A stretch of DNA of 64,000 nt, taken from positions 1,240,001 to 1,304,000 of the forward strand of contig NZ_JACXST010000002.1 in assembly GCF_014850975.1 (NCBI RefSeq), read 5' to 3'. The translations under genes were made by a program, and so were the position numbers. The DNA is from Methylomonas fluvii (GTDB lineage Bacteria > Pseudomonadota > Gammaproteobacteria > Methylococcales > Methylomonadaceae). Below, in pieces: positions 17,930 to 26,707 of the stretch. The notes beneath the pieces were generated by a model. It worked only from the letters and a program-made list of their open reading frames with translations. It was not told the DNA's origin and ran no database searches. Within the stretch, counting starts at the first letter, position 1. Every line of letters starts with the position of its first letter.

Positions 17930-17988
17930 CTTTTCCCTCTCAGCTACTACGCACTAACAACAGCGTAATGCAGGTATTGCGCCCCACC

Positions 17989-18609
17989 TCAACCAAGCAA
18001 AATCTGCCGCCAAGCGGGATGCTCCTGAATCTCCGCCAATGCCGCTTGCAGCAAACCGACACCCGGCTCGGTCCGATGCCAGGTGGAGGCACCGGAGGGA
18101 TGCGGCAGCGGGATGACATCTGTGTCGTGGCCGTGAAAATTCAAACGATGCAAGCCACCGATAACATCGCTGAGTTTATCCACCGCCAGCATTTGCTGTA
18201 TCGCCAATTTGCCGACCGGGATGATCAACTTGGGCTGCAACAGTTCGACTTCCGCTTGCAGCCACCCCGCACATTGTTGGATTTCCTGCGGATTGGGTAC
18301 GCGGTCGCCGCCTTTGGGATTTTTACCGGGAAAGCAGCGACACACCGCCGCCATGTACACCCGCTCCCGAAAACTGGCTTCATCTAGCCCGATCTGGGCA
18401 AACCACTTAAACAGCGTCTTACCCGCCGTCCAGGCAAACGGCCCGCCCAGCACCCCTTCTTTATCGCCGGGCGCTTGGCCGATCAGCAACACCGGCGACA
18501 ATACCGACTTACCGCTGACCACCGGGCGGATCATGGCCGGACAGGAGCTACAGGCCAGCAAGGCCTGACGATGTTGCTCCAACTGGTGCTGGCGGTCGCT
18601 AACGCTCAA
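17989..18609 (-). CDS. iron-sulfur uracil-DNA glycosylase family protein
   Basis: 206 residues from a TTG start at 18609 that overlaps the xth stop as TTGA; the frame is open further, but that extension lies inside xth and reads as non-coding. Motif 1 is LIGQAPGDKEG and motif 2 is LPHPSGAS, as in family 4/5-type glycosylases. CSSC near the N-terminus, a Cys in CRCFPGKN and one in QQCAGW can make the four-Cys cluster site. The enzyme should cut uracil from deaminated DNA. Overlap with exonuclease III gives one base-excision operon: the glycosylase makes abasic sites and Xth opens them. Confidence 0.8.
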   Translation of the reverse strand: MSVSDRQHQLEQHRQALLACSSCPAMIRPVVSGKSVLSPVLLIGQAPGDKEGVLGGPFAWTAGKTLFKWFAQIGLDEASFRERVYMAAVCRCFPGKNPKGGDRVPNPQEIQQCAGWLQAEVELLQPKLIIPVGKLAIQQMLAVDKLSDVIGGLHRLNFHGHDTDVIPLPHPSGASTWHRTEPGVGLLQAALAEIQEHPAWRQILLG

Positions 18610-19370
18610 AGCGCCAGCTCGATGCCGACCGGGCAATGATCCGAGCCGAACACGTCCGGCAGAATGAAGGCATCGCTGATTTGCCCGAGCAGCGTCTGGC
18701 TGGTCAACACGTAATCGATCCGCCAACCGATGTTTTTTTCGCGGGCATTGGCCCGGTAGCTCCACCAACTGTAGGCCACGGTATTGGGATGCAGATGGCG
18801 GAAGCTGTCGATCAGGCCGGCAGCAACGAAATTACTGAAACCGTCGATCTCGACCTGGGTATAGCCAGCCGACTTGTTGTAGTTGGCTTTGGGGCGGGCG
18901 ATGTCGATGGCTTGATGGGCGACGTTAAAATCACCGCAGGCAATCAGCGGCTTTTGGCTTTGCAGTTTTTGCATGTAGGCCAGAAATTCTTTATCCCAGG
19001 TCTGCCGGTAATCCAGCCGCGCCAGGCCGTCGCCGGAGTTGGGCACGTAGACATTTAACAAATAAAACGTTTCGAATTCGGCGACGATGACCCGGCCTTC
19101 CTGGTCGTGTTCGGCGATGCCCATGTCGTGCACTAACTGAATTGGCTCCTGCCGGCTTAATATCGCCACGCCGGAATAACCCTTGCGTTCCGCCGAGTTG
19201 GAGTACAGGTGATAGCCGTGTATATTTTCCAAAGCTTTGCTGACTTGCTCGTCTTGGGCTTTGGTTTCTTGCAGCAACACGCAGTCGGCATCGAGTTGGC
19301 TGAGCGTATCGGCAAAACCTTTATCTTGCACGGCGCGGATGCCGTTGACGTTCCAGGAGATGATTTTCAT
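18606..19370 (-). CDS. xth: exonuclease III family AP endonuclease
   Basis: 254 residues from MKIISWNVNGIRAV; the ATG at 19370 is taken rather than one four codons earlier because GGA then lies 8 bases ahead. The family motifs are present: LQETK with the metal-binding Glu, GDFNVAH with the catalytic Asp and Asn, and GSDHCPV with the final Asp-His pair. It cuts 5' to abasic sites and acts as a 3' repair exonuclease. It is co-transcribed with, and overlaps, the uracil-DNA glycosylase gene downstream. Confidence 0.93.
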   Translation of the reverse strand: MKIISWNVNGIRAVQDKGFADTLSQLDADCVLLQETKAQDEQVSKALENIHGYHLYSNSAERKGYSGVAILSRQEPIQLVHDMGIAEHDQEGRVIVAEFETFYLLNVYVPNSGDGLARLDYRQTWDKEFLAYMQKLQSQKPLIACGDFNVAHQAIDIARPKANYNKSAGYTQVEIDGFSNFVAAGLIDSFRHLHPNTVAYSWWSYRANAREKNIGWRIDYVLTSQTLLGQISDAFILPDVFGSDHCPVGIELAL

Positions 19371-19442
19371 GTGGAGTTCCATTGGGATAGACCGAATTGA
19401 CTGGGTATTTTACCGGCTTGCGCGCCGCAATGGGGACACGAC

Positions 19443-20846
19443 ATGAACAATTGGCGCCAGCGTAAACCCTGGTCAGCCGCTAACAACCTGCCGGCAGAAC
19501 AAAGACTGCAGGCTAATTTAAGCTGGCTGCACTTGATGGCACTGGGGGTGGGCGCGATTGTCGGCACCGGCATTTTGACTTTGATCGGGGTTGGCGCGGC
19601 CAAGGCCGGGCCGGGGGTGATCATGGCGTTTGTGATTGCCGGGGCGATATGTGCCTGCGCGGCCTTGGCTTATGCGGAGATGGCTACGCTGATGCCGGCC
19701 GCCGGCGGCGCTTACACCTATGCCTACATCGTGATCGGCGAATGGGCGGCCTGGTTGGTGGGTTGGAGTTTGATTTTGGAGTATTCGCTGGTGGTCAGTG
19801 CGGTGGCGGTCGGCTGGTCCGGTTATGCGGCGCCGCTGTTGCACGACGGATTGGACGTACCCATGCAATGGATGCAAGGCCCGGAATTGGGCGGGTTGAT
19901 CAACCTGCCGGCGATTTTCATCATCCTGGTTGTCACCATGCTTTTGCTGGTCGGCACAAAGGAAAGCGCCAGCGTCAATGCCTTGTTAGTGGTGGTCAAG
20001 CTCACCGCATTACTGGTGTTTATCGCGGTGGTGTTGCCGCTGTTCCAAGCCGAGCATTTCCAACCTTTTATGCCGTTTGGCTTCATTAAAACCCAAGGCG
20101 CGGAAGGCGTCGAACGCGGGGTGATGGCTGCGGCGGCGATCATCTTTTTTGCCTTCTATGGCTTCGATGCAATTGCCACCGCGGCAGAAGAAACCCGCAA
20201 CCCCGACCGCGATTTGGCGCTGGGTATCGTCGGCTCGATGCTGATCTGCGTGGCAATTTACGTGGCCGTGGCGGTGGCGGCACTGGGCGCTTTGGACTAT
20301 CAGCGCTTCGCCGACAGCCCGGAGCCCCTGGCGCTGATTTTGCGCGAGTTGGGCAAACCTAACGCTGCACGCTGGCTGGCGGCATCAGCGGTGATCGCCT
20401 TGCCGACGGTAGTGCTGGCGTTTTTTTACGGACAAAGCCGGATTTTCTTTGCGATGGCCCGCGACGGCTTGCTGCCGCGCGGCTTGGCCAAAGTGTCGCC
20501 ACGCGGTACGCCGGTTCGCACCAGTGTGTTTACCGCCGTGATCGTCAGTATCATCGCCGGCGTATTTCCGCTGGCGGACATTGCCGCACTGGCCAATGCA
20601 GGCACCTTGTTGGCCTTTATCACGGTGTCGGCGTGCATGCTGCTAACACGGCACAGGCAGCCGGCAATGGTTCGGAAGTTTTCTGCACCGTTTGCCTGGG
20701 TCACCGGCCCCATGGCAATAGCCGGCTGCTTGTACCTGTTTATCAGCCTGCCGAGCACTACGCAGCGGTATTTTCTGATCTGGAACATGCTGGGGATTGC
20801 GGTTTATTACCTGTATGGTTCCCGGCAAACCACAAAGACGAGCTAA
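19443..20846 (+). CDS. APC-superfamily amino-acid permease
   Basis: 467 residues, about 12 membrane helices. The first helix has GVGAIVGTGILTLIG, the conserved unwound substrate site of APC transporters, and the next LAYAEMATLMPAAGGAYTYAY block is typical of the cationic amino-acid transporter/YhdG-like branch. The middle FYGFDAIATAAEETRNPDRDLALGI is also a family signature. It probably takes up amino acids by proton symport. The substrate is not determined by sequence. It starts about 70 bp from xth, in the opposite direction. Confidence 0.87.
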   Translation: MNNWRQRKPWSAANNLPAEQRLQANLSWLHLMALGVGAIVGTGILTLIGVGAAKAGPGVIMAFVIAGAICACAALAYAEMATLMPAAGGAYTYAYIVIGEWAAWLVGWSLILEYSLVVSAVAVGWSGYAAPLLHDGLDVPMQWMQGPELGGLINLPAIFIILVVTMLLLVGTKESASVNALLVVVKLTALLVFIAVVLPLFQAEHFQPFMPFGFIKTQGAEGVERGVMAAAAIIFFAFYGFDAIATAAEETRNPDRDLALGIVGSMLICVAIYVAVAVAALGALDYQRFADSPEPLALILRELGKPNAARWLAASAVIALPTVVLAFFYGQSRIFFAMARDGLLPRGLAKVSPRGTPVRTSVFTAVIVSIIAGVFPLADIAALANAGTLLAFITVSACMLLTRHRQPAMVRKFSAPFAWVTGPMAIAGCLYLFISLPSTTQRYFLIWNMLGIAVYYLYGSRQTTKTS

Positions 20847-20894
20847 TACCTGCCTTTGCGTTGATGTGGTTACAGTGACATTTTGAGGTGCCGA

Positions 20895-21383
20895 TTACAT
20901 CTTCAACTTGCTGAATTGCGCCTCGAATTCTTCCAGCGACATCGCCCCGCTCTTACCCACCCGCTGGTGGCCGGCATCGAAGAAATAGGTTCTGGGCAAT
21001 TCGCCATACCAGGCCGGGTCAATCTCGTAACGCAGTTTTTCCGGGTTATCGGAGGCGAAAGCCCAATTCTCCAGTCCGCCGAGTTTGTGGCTGTCGATAA
21101 TCCGTTTGATCTCCGGCAAGGCTTCCGCATCGTCGGTGGCTAACATGACGATTTTCAAAGCCGGATGTTTTTCGTGCAGTTTACCCAGTGTGTCCATGTC
21201 CTTCAGGCAAGATGGGCAATCCACTGACCAGATCGCCAGCATTAACGACTTGTTGGCATTTGCCGCCAAAATCTGTTGGTAGCTGCCGGGAGTGAAGGGT
21301 TTTATTTCGGCCTGTTCCGCCAAAACCACGCTACCGCTAATGAGGTTTAAAGCTAGACCAACCAGAATGGTTCTTTTGTTCAT
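20895..21383 (-). CDS. periplasmic TlpA-like thioredoxin-fold protein
   Basis: 162 residues with a signal peptide (about 1-22). The thioredoxin fold is marked by LAIWSVDCPSCLKDM with a CPSC active site, and by the cis-Pro loop ELPRTYFF. TlpA/ResA-type proteins reduce periplasmic disulfides, for example in cytochrome c or copper-centre assembly. It sits upstream of, and divergent from, a TonB-dependent receptor. An AAGGA site lies before the ATG. The partner protein is unknown. Confidence 0.82.
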   Translation of the reverse strand: MNKRTILVGLALNLISGSVVLAEQAEIKPFTPGSYQQILAANANKSLMLAIWSVDCPSCLKDMDTLGKLHEKHPALKIVMLATDDAEALPEIKRIIDSHKLGGLENWAFASDNPEKLRYEIDPAWYGELPRTYFFDAGHQRVGKSGAMSLEEFEAQFSKLKM

Positions 21384-21979
21384 AGTATCCTTATTAAATT
21401 AGCTGCCGGGGCTCGAATTTGGCATCAAAAAACTAAGCACCTTATCGCCAGTCAAGACGACATTCAAGCCCAAACGGCAGAGGTAACGATAAAGTTGCTG
21501 TGGTCCAGGTTCAATCTAGGAAAAGTAGTTATTTAACATAGTTTATTACTTTGCTTTTACCTGCCGGCTTCTTTAACGAATGGCTTAATCTTTTAAGCCG
21601 CTCAATCTTGTGCAAACCAATACGCCTATCAAATTATTGAACTATCGGGCATTTTTTAAAACACCTCGCTTGTTTAAAAGTTTATGTCTCAGACATAGCA
21701 CCTTGGAATAACGAGGCGTATCGCCCAAAAAAACCTAAAAAATCAGGCAAATAACACAGTTTATTAAATATAAGCCACAACTATTAGTTATTTATCAATA
21801 AAATCAAAGCCATTTAATCTTGGCACCAATCTTGCCGGAAATTCGGAATATTTTTTATCCGGAAAACCTGTTAGCTATCAGCATGATCCAGCTCGGAAAA
21901 TCGCTCACATCGAGTAGATCAGAAGGCTAAAACAAACTTAGCAATAATCCAGAAATAATAATTACAACCGAGATTAAAC
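21384..21979. other. long AT-rich intergenic control region
   Basis: 596 bases between the TlpA-like gene and the TonB receptor gene. It is clearly richer in A and T than the neighbouring genes and holds no convincing small gene. It contains the sigma-54 promoter at 21821-21835, and space upstream of that promoter for enhancer sites of an activator protein. Confidence 0.6.
21821..21835 (+). promoter_or_regulatory. sigma-54 (RpoN) promoter
   Basis: TGGCACCAATCTTGC has GG at 21822-21823 and GC at 21834-21835, exactly 10 bases between, and agrees with the TGGCAC-N5-TTGC consensus at every defined base. It would start RNA near 21847 and give a 5' leader of about 130 bases before the TonB receptor gene. 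Confidence 0.7.
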
Positions 21980-24502
21980 GTGAAAAATCAATCCGAAACA
22001 TTTGATAAATCAGCGCCTTATAGATTGCCGATGCGTTCTTTATTGTCTACTGCTGTTCTGTTGGCCATCACCAGCAATTTCGCCGTCGCTGAAACACAGA
22101 AGAAAAACACTAGCGACGCCACGAAACATGCGGCAAAAAATGCGGAAGCTTCCAAGCCAACCGACCAAGCTATTGCTAGCGATAGCCAAACAGCATCAAA
22201 ACAAGTGTCGTCGGAAACGCCTACCGCGGGCGGAAGCACCAAAGACGAGGTGATGGAAGAAATGGTTATAACCGGTGAAGTGGCGAAAGACTCGCACTTC
22301 ACTTCGCCAACAACCCGCTTATCGCGCGCAGAAATTGAACGGCAAAACGCCCAAACCACAGAAGAAGCCGTCAAATACCAACCCAGCTTACAAATTCGCC
22401 AACGCTACATCGGCGATCCTAACGGTGTATTGGGCATTCGCGGTGCCGATATGTTTTCGACGGCCAGAAACATGGTCTATGCCGATGGCTTACCGCTGCA
22501 CAATCAATTGCAGGCTTCTTTTAACGGTGCGCCGCGCTGGTCGATGGTGGGCCCAAACGAAATCGACGCGGTTGACGTGGTTTACGGTCCTTTTTCCGCG
22601 GAATACAGCGGTAACTCCATCGGCGGGGTAGTGAACCTTAAAACCCACATGCCAATGAAAGAAGAATACTACGCGGAAACCAGCTACTTTGTGCAGCCTT
22701 GGGAGAATATTGGCGCGGATGGCGGCACCTTTGACGGCAATCGGCAATATTTCTCGTACGGCAACCGTCTGGATAAATGGTCGGCGCTGCTTTCCTATAA
22801 TCGCTTGGAAGCGGAAAGCCAACCTATGAGTTACTTCATCGATAATACCGGTTTGCGTAATCCTACCGGCGTAACGACCGCAGTAAATGGCGCGGTGCCG
22901 ATGCTGGACACCCGCGGCACGCCCAGTTACATCTACGGCGACACAGGCCCCGAATTAGTCAATACCGATCTGGTTAAACTTAAAGTAGGCTACGACATCA
23001 CCCCGGATTTGCAGGCGATATTTACTGGTTCGTTCGAGGAACGTACCCGCAAATCCGAAAAACCGCGCAATTATCTGACCACTGCAAACGGCAGCGCTTA
23101 TTACGGAGATAACAATACCAACTCCCGTGACGCCGTTTATGCAGGAAGAGCGTTTAACGTGTTAAACAGCGGCTTCGGGCCGTCCGATGACGAACGACAA
23201 ACCATGCAAATCGGTATGCAGCTTAAAGGGGCCATTACCGATACCTGGGATATAGACACCACCTTCAGCTACTTGGATGTCATCAAAGACGAGCGCAGAA
23301 CCGCTTTTTTTAATCCTGACGATCCGCGCAACCAAAACACCGGCCAACTGCAAGTATTTGACGATTTCAATTGGAAAAACTACGATTTGAAACTGAGCAC
23401 CCGAGAGTTTTTAGGCTGGAAACCCTTAGAATTTTTAGGCGGTTACCACTTTGATAACTACAACATGAACTTCAAACAGTTCTCCTATAACAGCTATTCC
23501 GCGGATCAGATAGGCTCAGAAACCATAGGACGGCGTAACCAAGGTGAAGTCACTACCAATGCGATGTTCGGTCAGTTCGCCTATCACTTTGCGCCAGACT
23601 GGGATTTGACATTGGGCGCACGTTACGAGTGGTGGCTGGCGTCCAGTGGCGTGGGTTCTAACCGTGCATTGTCAGATCGTAGCGACGATGCTATTTCCCC
23701 GAAAGCATCTTTGGGATTTGAGCCGTCCAATTGGAAATTCCGTTATTCGTTTGGTCGCGCCTACCGCTTTCCGGTCATCGCAGAGCTGTATCAAAACCTC
23801 CAGTCGCCGACGAGCATAACCACTGCGAACGAGAATTTAAAGGCCGAGGACGGCTGGCATCATAACTTCATGATCGAATACGGGCTGGATAACGGTTACG
23901 TGCGGGTCAATGTGTTCCGCGACGACATCCGCAACACTATCCAGCAGGTTAGACGGGCCACCGGCATCTTGACAGAAAATGCCTTCCAAAACATTCCCGC
24001 TACCAGCACTACCGGAGTGGAACTGGTATACGACCAAGCGCGGGTGCTCGACTCTGACTTCGATCTTAATTTCAACGCTACCTGGATGAACGCTATTGTA
24101 GAAGACGGCGGGCCGGACATTAACTTTCAAGAAGCGGATGGATCACTTACCCGCTTTAATCTCACCGGCAAAGAACGGATTCGCCTACCCGAATGGCGCT
24201 TTAATGCCTTGGCAACCTACCACATCAACGAGGCGTGGGATACATCAATGGCCGGCCGCTACACCAGCGACTCTTACAACGATATTGATAACAAAGACCA
24301 TGTGAACAATGTGTTCGGCTCTCAGGACGGCTTTTTCTTCCTGGACTTTAAAACCAGCTACCGCTTCAAATACGATTTGCTGGGTAAACCTGCGAAAAGC
24401 CGCATCTCATTCGGTATCAACAACCTGACGGACAAAACAGCTTATGTGTTCCATCCTTATCCACAAAGAACGTTCTTCCTTGAGGGCGCAATTAGTTTCT
24501 AA
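21980..24502 (+). CDS. TonB-dependent outer membrane receptor
   Basis: 840 residues from a GTG start. A signal peptide with an extended n-region (hydrophobic core about 19-35, ending AVA) is followed by a Lys/Ser/Thr-rich linker to about 90, then the TonB box region EEMVITGEV. The plug domain follows (LGIRGADMFSTARNMVYADGLPL, then VDVVYGPFSAEYSGNSIGGVVNL), then a 22-strand barrel ending in Phe. It imports a metal chelate, cofactor or similar ligand using TonB energy. The ligand is unknown. A sigma-54 promoter lies 145 bases upstream, so expression probably depends on an enhancer-binding activator. An ATG at 22031 is an alternative start, but would shorten the signal. Confidence 0.9.
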   Translation: MKNQSETFDKSAPYRLPMRSLLSTAVLLAITSNFAVAETQKKNTSDATKHAAKNAEASKPTDQAIASDSQTASKQVSSETPTAGGSTKDEVMEEMVITGEVAKDSHFTSPTTRLSRAEIERQNAQTTEEAVKYQPSLQIRQRYIGDPNGVLGIRGADMFSTARNMVYADGLPLHNQLQASFNGAPRWSMVGPNEIDAVDVVYGPFSAEYSGNSIGGVVNLKTHMPMKEEYYAETSYFVQPWENIGADGGTFDGNRQYFSYGNRLDKWSALLSYNRLEAESQPMSYFIDNTGLRNPTGVTTAVNGAVPMLDTRGTPSYIYGDTGPELVNTDLVKLKVGYDITPDLQAIFTGSFEERTRKSEKPRNYLTTANGSAYYGDNNTNSRDAVYAGRAFNVLNSGFGPSDDERQTMQIGMQLKGAITDTWDIDTTFSYLDVIKDERRTAFFNPDDPRNQNTGQLQVFDDFNWKNYDLKLSTREFLGWKPLEFLGGYHFDNYNMNFKQFSYNSYSADQIGSETIGRRNQGEVTTNAMFGQFAYHFAPDWDLTLGARYEWWLASSGVGSNRALSDRSDDAISPKASLGFEPSNWKFRYSFGRAYRFPVIAELYQNLQSPTSITTANENLKAEDGWHHNFMIEYGLDNGYVRVNVFRDDIRNTIQQVRRATGILTENAFQNIPATSTTGVELVYDQARVLDSDFDLNFNATWMNAIVEDGGPDINFQEADGSLTRFNLTGKERIRLPEWRFNALATYHINEAWDTSMAGRYTSDSYNDIDNKDHVNNVFGSQDGFFFLDFKTSYRFKYDLLGKPAKSRISFGINNLTDKTAYVFHPYPQRTFFLEGAISF

Positions 24503-24540
24503 ATTCTAAGAAATTTTTTCACCCTGCTTTACACATCGTC

Positions 24541-24560
24541 GCTCCCGCAAAGGCGGGAGC
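24541..24560. repeat. perfect palindromic repeat GCTCCCGC-AAAG-GCGGGAGC
   Basis: An 8-bp perfect stem with a 4-base loop, 38 bases after the TonB receptor gene. There is no T-run after it, so it looks more like a dispersed intergenic repeat than a normal terminator. Only one copy is seen in this window. Confidence 0.55.
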
Positions 24561-24755
24561 CCTGCGGCGATGCAGAATTCCTAAGCCGTCTAACGACTCC
24601 CACCTTCCAGGAAACTTAAGAGCCGGGTTAATAATCACCCAATCTGCTAAGCCATCGCGCTAACACCAACCCAATCGAAATCCGCCCTTGCCTCTTTACA
24701 AGCAATTTAATTTTGCGGATCCTATCCCCACAGTATCCGACCTAGAAAACACCCC

Positions 24756-25997
24756 ATGACAGCAAACCATCGCGTGCCTGCTACAAGTCGCGCCCGCCGC
24801 CGCTTTTTAAAACTGGCCGCAACCGGTCTGGCCACCGCCAGCATGCCGGCGTCTGCACTGTTTCGCTTAACTAACCCCTGTCTCGATCAGGCTGGGACGC
24901 CGGCATCAGCCCTAGAAACCGCCGCTTGGCAAGACATCGATCCGGCCGATTGGTGGGATTGTCACACGCATATCATCGGTTCCGGCGACGGCGGTAGCGG
25001 CATTACGCAAACGCCGGATATGCACGCCCCGCTCAAGCACCCGGTGCAAACCCTGCAACATTGGGCTTACGCCAATGCGGCGTGCATCCCTGACACGGAC
25101 CAAGACACCGCCTTCGTCAAACGTTTACATGCCCTGATGGACACCATGCCCAAGGGAGCGAAGGCCATGTTGTATGCGTTTGACCGTGCTCATGGCGCCA
25201 GCGGCGACCCGGATCATGCGAATACCGCATTTTTTGTCCCCAATGAGTATGCTCAGCGTTTGGCACAAGCCTATCCGCAGCGCTTTGAATGGGTAGCCAG
25301 CATTCATCCTTATCGCCCCGATTGCGTATCTGTACTGGAACAAGCCGCCGCCAACGGTGCCCGCGCCGTGAAATGGCTGCCGCCGGCAATGGGCATAGAC
25401 CCGGCTTCGCCGCAATGCGACCGGTTTTATAAAGCGGCTGCGCAATTGAACATACCGATCATTACCCACGGCGGCGAAGAGAACGCATTGCATGGCGCCG
25501 ACCAACCTTTATTCGGCAATCCGCTGCGTTTGCGGCGGGCTCTCGATGCCGGCGTCCGGGTGGTGATTGCCCATTGCGCGACATTGGGCAAGGATGTAGA
25601 CGAAGACGGTCGGGAAGTGCGAAGTTTTGATTTGTTCAGCAAACTGATGGCCGATAAACAGTGGCAGGACCGGCTATACGGTGACATTTCGGCGATTGTG
25701 TTGCGCAACCGCGATATGGGCGTGATCAAAACCCTGCTGACGGAAACCAGCTGGCATAGCCGCCTACTGTATGGCTCAGATTACCCGTTGACCGGCATTT
25801 TGCCGTTGATCTCGCCGTCGGCTTTTGCCGAGGCCGGCTTGCTAGCGGACGATGCCGTCGAACCGTTGCTGGCTCTACAGGAATATCATCCGTTTCGCTT
25901 CGATTTTGTGTTGAAACGCAGTTTGTCGTGGCAGGGTAAGCGTTTTGCCGACAGTGTATTTGCGACTCGACCGTTTTTTACGGGCCAACAACGTTAG
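24756..25997 (+). CDS. Tat-exported amidohydrolase family protein
   Basis: 413 residues. The N-terminus has a twin-arginine signal (RARRRFLKLAATGLATASMPASA), so the folded, metal-bearing protein is sent to the periplasm. The catalytic TIM barrel begins at WWDCHTHIIG, the HxH metal motif of the amidohydrolase_2 family, with later KWLPPAMG, ITHGGEE, VVIAHCATLG and LLYGSDYPL blocks carrying the remaining His and Asp ligands. The reaction could be hydrolysis or decarboxylation of a small carboxylate; substrate unknown. It lies 250 bp after the TonB receptor on the same strand and may process something brought in by it (inference). Confidence 0.82.
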   Translation: MTANHRVPATSRARRRFLKLAATGLATASMPASALFRLTNPCLDQAGTPASALETAAWQDIDPADWWDCHTHIIGSGDGGSGITQTPDMHAPLKHPVQTLQHWAYANAACIPDTDQDTAFVKRLHALMDTMPKGAKAMLYAFDRAHGASGDPDHANTAFFVPNEYAQRLAQAYPQRFEWVASIHPYRPDCVSVLEQAAANGARAVKWLPPAMGIDPASPQCDRFYKAAAQLNIPIITHGGEENALHGADQPLFGNPLRLRRALDAGVRVVIAHCATLGKDVDEDGREVRSFDLFSKLMADKQWQDRLYGDISAIVLRNRDMGVIKTLLTETSWHSRLLYGSDYPLTGILPLISPSAFAEAGLLADDAVEPLLALQEYHPFRFDFVLKRSLSWQGKRFADSVFATRPFFTGQQR

Positions 25998-26027
25998 AGT
26001 TAAAAGACTACCGCTACGCCAAAGCGC

Positions 26028-26046
26028 GTGCTAGCATTGATAGCAC
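26028..26046. promoter_or_regulatory. possible FitA operator
   Basis: GTGCTA and TAGCAC, separated by 7 bases, form a perfect inverted repeat 19 bases before the antitoxin start. RHH antitoxins such as FitA bind inverted repeats of this kind in their own promoter. Confidence 0.4.
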
Positions 26047-26064
26047 CACCCCTTGGAGTTAGCT

Positions 26065-26301
26065 ATGCCCAGCCTTGTTGTTAGAAATCTTGATGAAACA
26101 CTGGTTAAGGCTTTGAAAGCCAGAGCTGCCGCCCACCATCGTTCCACAGAAGCAGAACATCGCGCCATCCTGGCGGAGGTTTTGACCGGGCCGCAACGGA
26201 AATCTTTTACGGAAGCGCTAGCCGACATGCCCAATGTCGGCTCGGATACTGACTTTCTGCGTGTTGATACCGAGAGCGATTTGGCTGATGTATTTGATTG
26301 A
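26065..26301 (+). CDS. fitA: FitA-type ribbon-helix-helix antitoxin
   Basis: 78 residues from MPSLVVRNLDETLVKALKARAAAHHRSTEAEHRAIL, the RHH DNA-binding fold of FitA/VapB antitoxins. The start is fixed by GGAG six bases ahead of the ATG at 26065. The C-terminal acidic part (SDTDFLRVDTESDLADVFD) should wrap round the toxin. The toxin gene starts 14 bases before this gene ends, so translation is coupled. FitA with FitB represses its own operon. Confidence 0.87.
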   Translation: MPSLVVRNLDETLVKALKARAAAHHRSTEAEHRAILAEVLTGPQRKSFTEALADMPNVGSDTDFLRVDTESDLADVFD

Positions 26302-26707
26302 CACGAATGTGATTAGCGAAATCCGCAAAGGCAACAAGACAAATCCGGGCGTTAACCAGTTCTTTGCCGGCGTCGCCCAAAATGACCACAAGCTGTATAT
26401 TTCTATCGTCACCGTCGGTGAATTGCGGCGCGGCGTGGATCTGATTTATCACCGCGGCGATTTTAGCCAAGGCAAGTTACTCGAGAACTGGCTAAACCAG
26501 CTTATGCAGGAATATCGCCATCATGTCTTGCCTATCGACACCGAGATTGCGCTGGTTTGGGGGAAAATGCGCGTACCAAATCCTCAACACCCCTTGGATA
26601 AATTGATCGCTGCTACGGCGTTAATTTATGATCTTACCGTTGTCACCCGGAATGTTGGTGACTTTGCCGGCACAGGAATTCGGGTCCTCAATCCATTCAC
26701 GGATTAA
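26288..26707 (+). CDS. fitB: FitB/VapC-type PIN-domain toxin RNase
   Basis: 139 residues from MYLIDTNVISEI, the usual PIN start. The acidic Mg-binding set is present: Asp5, Glu45 in VGELRRG, Asp104 in HPLDKLIAATA and Asp125 in TRNVGDF. PIN toxins cut tRNA or other RNA when the antitoxin is lost. The start at 26288 lies inside the antitoxin gene. The last four bases overlap the convergent methyltransferase gene. The pair appears intact, a mobile or selfish module. Confidence 0.88.
   Translation: MYLIDTNVISEIRKGNKTNPGVNQFFAGVAQNDHKLYISIVTVGELRRGVDLIYHRGDFSQGKLLENWLNQLMQEYRHHVLPIDTEIALVWGKMRVPNPQHPLDKLIAATALIYDLTVVTRNVGDFAGTGIRVLNPFTD

Noticed and set aside
18610-18768. N-terminal extension of the uracil-DNA glycosylase to 18768
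   Set aside because: The 53 extra residues lie fully inside xth, are rich in Arg/Gly/His like a shadow frame, and precede the conserved domain.
24541-24560. Hairpin as the terminator of the TonB receptor gene
   Set aside because: The stem is perfect but no T-run follows, so it is listed as a repeat instead.
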